In this document: positions 6,386-10,023 of the stretch, piece after piece | How positions within the stretch are numbered: position 1 is the first letter of the stretch | How the letters are laid out: each line of letters opens with the position of its first letter | Assembly (NCBI GenBank): GCA_964454355.1 | Contig: CAYVTA010000080.1 | Span: 1-10,023, forward strand | Length of the DNA: 10,023 bases | Reading direction: 5' to 3' | Origin: UBA1081 sp964454355 | GTDB taxonomy: Bacteria; Bacillota; Clostridia; Oscillospirales; Acutalibacteraceae | Notes under the pieces: model-generated | What the model saw: the letters and a program-made list of their open reading frames with translations, nothing else | What the model was told of the DNA's origin: nothing | The model's database searches: none | Translations under genes and position numbers: made by a program

Positions 6386-6415
6386 TTGATATATTGTAAG
6401 GTATTTTCTTATTAT
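6386..6415 (+). promoter_or_regulatory. Possible internal promoter downstream of the T-box
   Basis: TTGATA (6386-6391) and TATTAT (6410-6415) with an 18-nt spacer, placed after the attenuator and about 80 nt before the binding-protein start. If active it would give basal importer expression that bypasses the T-box. The region is AT-rich, so a chance match is possible. Confidence 0.35.
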
Positions 6416-6462
6416 GTAATTTCGGTATTATTTCTCCTCAGGGAGTTAAATAAAACAAAAAA

Positions 6463-6474
6463 GCGAGAAATCGC
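6463..6474 (+). other. GNRA-capped hairpin just before the ribosome binding site
   Basis: GCGA-GAAA-TCGC forms a 4-bp stem with a GAAA tetraloop, ending 5 nt before the AGGAGG site (6480-6485). It may stabilise the message or hold the ribosome binding site open. It is short and could be incidental. Confidence 0.35.
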
Positions 6475-6494
6475 AAATCAGGAGGAAAAACCAA

Positions 6495-7535
6495 ATGAAA
6501 AAGTATTTAGCAATCTTACTTTCAGTTGCTCTTCTTGCAACAGTATGCTTTGCATTCAGCGGATGCACAGACAATACAAATGATGCAGAAGATACAAGCA
6601 ACACTGCAACAGACGAATCTGCAGCATCAACCGAAGCTGATACATATGTAATCGGCATTTGTCAGCAACAACAGCATCCTGCTCTTGATAATGCAACTCA
6701 GGGCTTTATTGACGCTGTAACAGAAGCTTTGGGTGCAGAAAACGTTACATTCCTTGAACAGGTAGCACAGGGCGATTCAACGACCTGTACAACTATCATC
6801 AACGACTTTGTTACAAAAAATGTTGACCTTATCATGGCTAATGCAACAACAGCTCTCCAGGCAGCAGCAAACGGTACTGAGACTATCCCCGTTATCGGCA
6901 CATCAATTACCGAGTACGGTGCAGCTCTCGGAATCGAGGACTTTAACGGTGTTGTAGGCGGAAATGTTTCCGGTTGTTCAGACCTTGCTCCTCTCAACGA
7001 GCAGGCAGCACTCCTTACAGAGCTCTTCCCTGAAGCCAAAACCGTTGGTCTTCTTTACTGCTCTGCAGAACCTAACTCCGCTTATCAGGTTAAGGCAATG
7101 ACCGAATACTTTGAAGCAGCAGGTCTTACTTGTACAGAGTACCCCTTCGCTGACTCAAATGATATTGCAGCAGTAGCATCAGCAGCAGCTGCAGCTTCAG
7201 ACGTTATCTACATCCCCACAGATAACACAGCAGCATCCTGTGCTGAATCAATCAACAGTGCAGTTCTTCCCACAAACACTCCCATCGTTGGCGGTGATTC
7301 AGACGGTATCTGTGCAGGCTGCGGCGTAGCAACAATTACTGTTGACTACTATGACCTTGGTCTTGCTACAGGTGAAATGGCTGTTAAGGTTCTTAAGGGT
7401 GAAGCTGACATTACAGAAATGGAAATTCAGTACTCTTCAAATTACACAAAGGTTTACAACAAGACTCTTTGTGATGTTTACGGAATTGACACTGCAGAGC
7501 TTGAAACAGCAGGCTACGTATCTCTTGACGCTTAA
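6495..7535 (+). CDS. ABC importer substrate-binding lipoprotein (TrpX-like)
   Basis: A 346-residue extracellular binding protein anchored by lipid. Residues 1-23 are a lipoprotein signal peptide with lipobox F-S-G-C and acylated Cys24, followed by an acidic Ser/Thr/Ala-rich linker (25-49) and a type I periplasmic-binding fold of the ABC_sub_bind (DUF534, COG2984) family. The pattern YVIGICQQQQHPALDNATQGF (51-71), the NSAYQV segment (194-199), PTDNTAASC (241-249) and GGDSDGICAGC (266-276) mark the family's ligand-binding and hinge regions. Streptococcal relatives are predicted tryptophan-binding TrpX proteins; here the T-box leader suggests phenylalanine. AGGAGG (6480-6485) lies 9 nt before the ATG. 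The gene heads the importer operon, and hairpins after it may keep it more abundant than the permease and ATPase. Confidence 0.9.
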   Translation: MKKYLAILLSVALLATVCFAFSGCTDNTNDAEDTSNTATDESAASTEADTYVIGICQQQQHPALDNATQGFIDAVTEALGAENVTFLEQVAQGDSTTCTTIINDFVTKNVDLIMANATTALQAAANGTETIPVIGTSITEYGAALGIEDFNGVVGGNVSGCSDLAPLNEQAALLTELFPEAKTVGLLYCSAEPNSAYQVKAMTEYFEAAGLTCTEYPFADSNDIAAVASAAAAASDVIYIPTDNTAASCAESINSAVLPTNTPIVGGDSDGICAGCGVATITVDYYDLGLATGEMAVKVLKGEADITEMEIQYSSNYTKVYNKTLCDVYGIDTAELETAGYVSLDA

Positions 7536-7550
7536 TTTTTGAGAATTTCT

Positions 7551-7633
7551 CAGGCTGACGGAAGCGGAATCCCTCACGCCTGACAAATGATATTTTTCCG
7601 TCTGACTTGTCTCATCACTTGAAATACGACAAG
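7551..7633 (+). other. Structured intergenic RNA before the permease gene
   Basis: Two stem-loops precede the terminator-like hairpin. CAGGC (7551-7555) pairs with GCCTG (7578-7582), with TGA/TCA and GGA/TCC pairs inside. CTTGTC (7606-7611) pairs with GACAAG (7628-7633). In competition with the first, GACGGAA (7557-7563) can pair with TTCCGTC (7596-7602). The alternative pairings could matter for processing or attenuation, but no known riboswitch consensus is recognised. Confidence 0.45.
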
Positions 7634-7636
7634 GCC

Positions 7637-7677
7637 GGCGGGAGTCGAGCTGAATGTTCAACTCCCGCCTGTTTTTT
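7637..7677 (+). terminator. Intra-operon terminator-like hairpin
   Basis: GGCGGGAGT (7637-7645) and ACTCCCGCC (7661-7669) form a perfect 9-bp GC-rich stem with a 15-nt loop, followed by TGTTTTTT. It lies between the binding-protein and permease genes, so it probably causes partial termination or 3' protection of the binding-protein message, a usual way to make binding protein in excess. Confidence 0.75.
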
Positions 7678-7694
7678 ATGAAAGGGTTTGAAAG

Positions 7695-8600
7695 ATGTTT
7701 TTAAGTTGGCTTTCATCACTCCCCGGTGCCTGTGCTCAGGGCATGATATGGGGAATTATGGCTATAGGTGTTTATATAACATACAAGGTGCTCGATATTG
7801 CAGACCTTACCGTTGACGGCTCGATTTGTACAGGCGGTGCGATTTGTGCGGTAATGGTTACAAGCGGCTACAATGTATGGCTCTCTCTCCTTGTTGCGTT
7901 TATAGCGGGTATGCTTGCAGGTCTTATGACAGGTGTTATACACACAGCGATGGGAATCCCTGCGATTCTTGCCGGTATTCTTACGCAGTTAATGCTTTGG
8001 TCTGTAAACCTTAAAATCATGGGCAAATCAAACATTGCCCTTCCTAACAGAAGCTACAATCTGCTTTTAGCTCAAATTGAAGCTAACAAGTCAATCATTT
8101 TCCTGCTTATTGCTGTTGCGATACTCGTAATTGGGCTTTACTGCTTCTTTGGCACAGAAATCGGAGCTGCCGTAAGAGCAACAGGTAACAATCTGAACAT
8201 GAGCCGTGCTCAGGGTATCAACACAAACTTCACAAAGGTTTTGGGACTTGTTCTTTCAAACGGTATTGTTTCCCTTGCAGGAGCACTTCTTGCTCAGTAT
8301 CAGGGCTTTGCAGATATCAACATGGGCAGAGGTGCTATAGTTATCGGTCTTGCGGCTGTTATAATAGGCGAGGCTGTTATGATGAAGCTTTCAAAGAATC
8401 TTGCATGCCGACTTCTTGGCGTTATTATCGGCGGCGTTATTTATTATATTGTATATCAGACCGTCGTATTCCTGGGGCTTGATACTGACCTTCTGAAAAT
8501 GCTTTCAGCCGTTGTTGTTGCAATTTTCCTTGCAGTTCCATATTGGAAATCAAAATATTTTACAAAGACTAAGGCTAAAGGAGGTAAAGCTGATGCTTGA
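7695..8600 (+). CDS. ABC importer permease (TrpY-like, BPD_transp_2 family)
   Basis: A 301-residue integral membrane protein of the COG4120 type. About nine hydrophobic segments are visible (roughly 11-32, 42-57, 60-80, 88-106, 132-152, 181-200, 213-230, 238-260 and 264-283). The cytoplasmic segment AAVRATGNNLNMSRAQGIN (158-176) is the ATPase-contact loop typical of the ribose/branched-chain permease family. The N-terminal MIWGIMAIGVYITYKVLDIADLTVDG region (17-42) is characteristic of this subfamily. Two copies probably form the channel that receives substrate from the lipoprotein. AAAGGG (7681-7686) lies 8 nt before the ATG, a weaker site than those of the flanking genes. The last 8 nt overlap the ATPase gene, indicating translational coupling. 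Confidence 0.9.
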   Translation: MFLSWLSSLPGACAQGMIWGIMAIGVYITYKVLDIADLTVDGSICTGGAICAVMVTSGYNVWLSLLVAFIAGMLAGLMTGVIHTAMGIPAILAGILTQLMLWSVNLKIMGKSNIALPNRSYNLLLAQIEANKSIIFLLIAVAILVIGLYCFFGTEIGAAVRATGNNLNMSRAQGINTNFTKVLGLVLSNGIVSLAGALLAQYQGFADINMGRGAIVIGLAAVIIGEAVMMKLSKNLACRLLGVIIGGVIYYIVYQTVVFLGLDTDLLKMLSAVVVAIFLAVPYWKSKYFTKTKAKGGKADA

Positions 8601-9387
8601 AATAAAAAATATCTCTAAAACCTTTAATCCCGGCACTGTTAATGAAAAAACAGCACTCAGCAACTTAAGCCTTACTCTTAAAGACGGAGATTTTGTAACG
8701 GTCATCGGTGGTAACGGAGCCGGAAAATCAACACTTCTGAACGCTATTGCAGGCGTATGGAAGCCGGACTGCGGAAGTATTGTAATTGACGGCAATGATA
8801 TTACAAATATGCCCGAATACAAAAGAGCAAACTATCTCGGCAGAGTTTTCCAGGACCCCATGATGGGTACTGCCGCTGATATGCAGATTGACGAAAATCT
8901 TGCACTTGCGAACCGCAGAGGCAAGAAGAGAAGTTTAAAATGGTGGATAAAATCAAGCGAAAGAGAAAACTATGTTGAGCTGCTGAAGTCTCTTGATTTA
9001 GGTCTTGAAGACAGAATCACATCAAAAGTCGGTCTGCTTTCAGGCGGTCAGAGACAGGCTGTAACACTGCTCATGGCATCTCTTAACAACCCGAAGCTCC
9101 TGCTTCTTGATGAGCATACCGCTGCTCTTGACCCGAAAACAGCAGCAAAGGTTCTTGAAATCACAGACAAGATTATCAATGAGAATCACCTTACAACTCT
9201 TATGATTACTCATAATATGAAAGATGCTCTTGCCCACGGAAACCGCTTAATAATGATGCATGAAGGCTCAATTGTGGTTGATGTTGAGGGCGAAGAAAAG
9301 AAAAAACTCACCGTTGAAGACCTTATCAATCTTTTTGCAAAAGCAAGCGGTAAAGAATTTGCAAACGACAGAATGATTCTTTCTTAA
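8593..9387 (+). CDS. ABC importer ATP-binding protein (TrpZ-like)
   Basis: A 264-residue cytoplasmic ATPase of the COG1101 type. Visible motifs: Walker A GGNGAGKST (39-47), Q-loop Gln87 in RVFQDP, signature LSGGQ (149-153), Walker B LLLLDE (169-174) followed by HTAALDP, and switch His207 in MITHNM. The LDEHTAALD form is typical of this subfamily. The frame extends back to 8512, but the start at ATG 8593 is chosen because a near-perfect AAAGGAGGT (8577-8585) lies upstream with 8 nt between AGGAGG and the ATG, and homology begins with MLEIKNISKTF. The gene overlaps the permease by 8 nt, so the two are translationally coupled. It energises uptake of the substrate bound by the lipoprotein. A strong terminator follows 9 nt after the stop, closing the operon. 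Confidence 0.93.
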   Translation: MLEIKNISKTFNPGTVNEKTALSNLSLTLKDGDFVTVIGGNGAGKSTLLNAIAGVWKPDCGSIVIDGNDITNMPEYKRANYLGRVFQDPMMGTAADMQIDENLALANRRGKKRSLKWWIKSSERENYVELLKSLDLGLEDRITSKVGLLSGGQRQAVTLLMASLNNPKLLLLDEHTAALDPKTAAKVLEITDKIINENHLTTLMITHNMKDALAHGNRLIMMHEGSIVVDVEGEEKKKLTVEDLINLFAKASGKEFANDRMILS

Positions 9388-9396
9388 TACGGTTTA

Positions 9397-9425
9397 ACAG
9401 TCGCATATCAATGCGGCTGTTTTTT
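9397..9425 (+). terminator. Rho-independent terminator of the importer operon
   Basis: ACAGTCGCAT (9397-9406) pairs with ATGCGGCTGT (9411-9420), ten pairs including one G-U, around an ATCA loop. Six T residues (9420-9425) follow. Confidence 0.92.
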
Positions 9426-9569
9426 ATGGAAAACTGCGTTTCCATGAAGTAAAAAAACTTCACAGTTCGCACAATTGCGACAAAATACACAGTCTTCTGA
9501 CACAATAACCAAAAAAACTTTACTCGGTACTCCCGTACAAACATCACCCGGATAGCACCTTTTTACTTC
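9426..9569. repeat. Non-coding stretch with a run of small inverted repeats
   Basis: No gene is seen here. Short palindromes follow one another: ATGGAAA/TTTCCAT (9426-9445), TGAAGT/ACTTCA (from 9445) and TCGCA/TGCGA around CAAT (about 9467-9480). GAAGTAAAAA (9446-9455) recurs inverted as TTTTTACTTC (9560-9569), bounding about 124 bp. It may be a decayed small element or chance in AT-rich DNA. Confidence 0.3.
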
Positions 9570-9574
9570 TGCTG

Positions 9575-9603
9575 TTGATTTTTGTCAAAAATCATGATAA
9601 AAT
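9575..9603 (+). promoter_or_regulatory. Promoter of the zinc-ribbon gene
   Basis: TTGATT (9575-9580) and TAAAAT (9598-9603) are spaced by 17 nt. The start site should fall near 9610, which rules out a TTG start at 9582 or an ATG start at 9594 and supports ATG 9636. Confidence 0.65.
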
Positions 9604-9635
9604 CTAAACAGAGAAATAATGAAAGGATGAAAAAT

Positions 9636-9971
9636 ATGGCATATTGCACCAATTGTGGCTCTCAAATGGAGAATAACGTTAACTTCTGTCCTTACTGCGG
9701 CACAGCCATAAACGGAACAAATCAAAACACGAACAGCTCAGGAATGTCTGACACTGCAAAAACAGTTGCAACCGCAGCGGGCACCGCAGCAGGAATTTCA
9801 ATTTTGAGCAATGTTCTTCGCAGAAGACGCAGAGGAAGGAGATATCACGGAATGGGAGGCGGAATGTACGGTATGAACATGAATCCGTACCGCACTCATA
9901 CTCCCCCACCTCACCACGGAGGCCCAAGAAGAGGTCCCGGCGGTCACAGAGGTCCCGGCGGTCACAGATAA
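9636..9971 (+). CDS. Small zinc-ribbon protein with basic Gly/Arg/His-rich tail
   Basis: A 111-residue protein. Residues 1-24 form a zinc ribbon with Cys4, Cys7, Cys18 and Cys21 (CTNCGSQ then FCPYCG). A Ser/Asn-rich linker leads to an alanine-rich, weakly hydrophobic segment (about 39-60), then a strongly basic stretch (RRRRRGRR, 62-69). The tail is rich in Gly, Met, Pro, His and Arg and ends in two copies of RGPGGH. Such zinc-ribbon proteins are common in Clostridia and mostly uncharacterised; the basic tail suggests contact with nucleic acid or acidic lipid, and its histidines could bind metal, but this is inference. The start at ATG 9636 is chosen because AAAGGA (9622-9627) lies 8 nt upstream and the promoter -10 box lies within the longer frame. 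The gene appears monocistronic, with a GC-rich hairpin after it. Confidence 0.8.
   Translation: MAYCTNCGSQMENNVNFCPYCGTAINGTNQNTNSSGMSDTAKTVATAAGTAAGISILSNVLRRRRRGRRYHGMGGGMYGMNMNPYRTHTPPPHHGGPRRGPGGHRGPGGHR
9933..9968 (+). repeat. In-frame 18-bp tandem repeat
   Basis: GGTCCCGGCGGTCACAGA occurs twice, exactly, at 9933-9950 and 9951-9968, encoding G-P-G-G-H-R each time. The unit length keeps the reading frame, so copy number could vary between strains without breaking the protein. Confidence 0.95.
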
Positions 9972-9994
9972 ACAATAATTTATCTGCGATGTAA

Positions 9995-10021
9995 TGGGGA
10001 ACCCCCGGCGAGGGTTCCCCA
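9995..10021 (+). terminator. GC-rich hairpin after the zinc-ribbon gene
   Basis: GGGGAACCC (9996-10004) pairs perfectly with GGGTTCCCC (10012-10020), with one more T-A pair outside and a 7-nt loop. The window ends three bases later, so the T tract that would confirm a terminator cannot be seen. Confidence 0.65.
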
Positions 10022-10023
10022 CA

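Noticed and set aside
6374..6583. 69-codon open frame over the importer leader
   Set aside because: It runs into the lipoprotein gene in another frame, has no ribosome binding site at its start, and its sequence is not protein-like.
9798..10022. Minus-strand open frame over the zinc-ribbon gene tail
   Set aside because: It is a shadow of the GC-rich repeat tail and the terminal hairpin, without a ribosome binding site or recognisable sequence.

Overview
The window looks like ordinary chromosome from a low-GC Firmicute of class Clostridia, plausibly a gut Oscillospiraceae/Ruminococcus-like anaerobe. This is inferred from the AT-rich promoters with near-consensus -35/-10 boxes, strong GGAGG ribosome binding sites, a T-box leader, a lipoprotein signal with a lipobox, a dicluster-ferredoxin aldo/keto reductase and a secreted beta-helix glycosidase-like protein. 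There are no phage, insertion-sequence, CRISPR, tRNA or rRNA signatures.

Layout. (1) 1-374: the tail of an upstream gene, then a short PII-like signalling protein. (2) 534-1808: an ArsB/NhaD/SLC13-type ion permease with its own strong promoter and a TTG start; a possible small ORF overlaps its end. (3) 2047-4316: a two-gene unit of a secreted GH28/GH49-like right-handed beta-helix protein and a histidine phosphatase, ended by a clean terminator. (4) 4435-5974, minus strand: a two-gene operon of a DUF1893 (TM1506-like) protein followed 1 nt later by an aldo/keto reductase with two C-terminal 4Fe-4S motifs. (5) 5975-6494: a divergent control region holding the minus-strand promoter, a consensus plus-strand promoter with an inverted repeat at its start site, a full T-box leader with its terminator, and a possible internal promoter. 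(6) 6495-9387: a three-gene ABC importer of the TrpXYZ type (binding lipoprotein, permease, ATPase), with hairpins between the binding protein and the permease and a terminator after the ATPase. (7) 9636-9971: a small zinc-ribbon protein with a basic Gly/Arg/His-rich tail, followed by a long GC-rich hairpin.

The most informative signal is the T-box. This importer family is usually predicted to carry tryptophan, but the leader has no UGG in its specifier loop. The loop-E arrangement (AGUA opposite GAA-G-UUC) points to a UUC phenylalanine specifier, and the UGGU of the T-box bulge would pair with a discriminator A73, as in tRNA-Phe and unlike tRNA-Trp (G73). The importer is therefore best read as controlled by uncharged tRNA-Phe, with phenylalanine or an aromatic precursor as the likely substrate. 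I found no convincing sign of a wholly new multi-gene system; the other observations are moderate.
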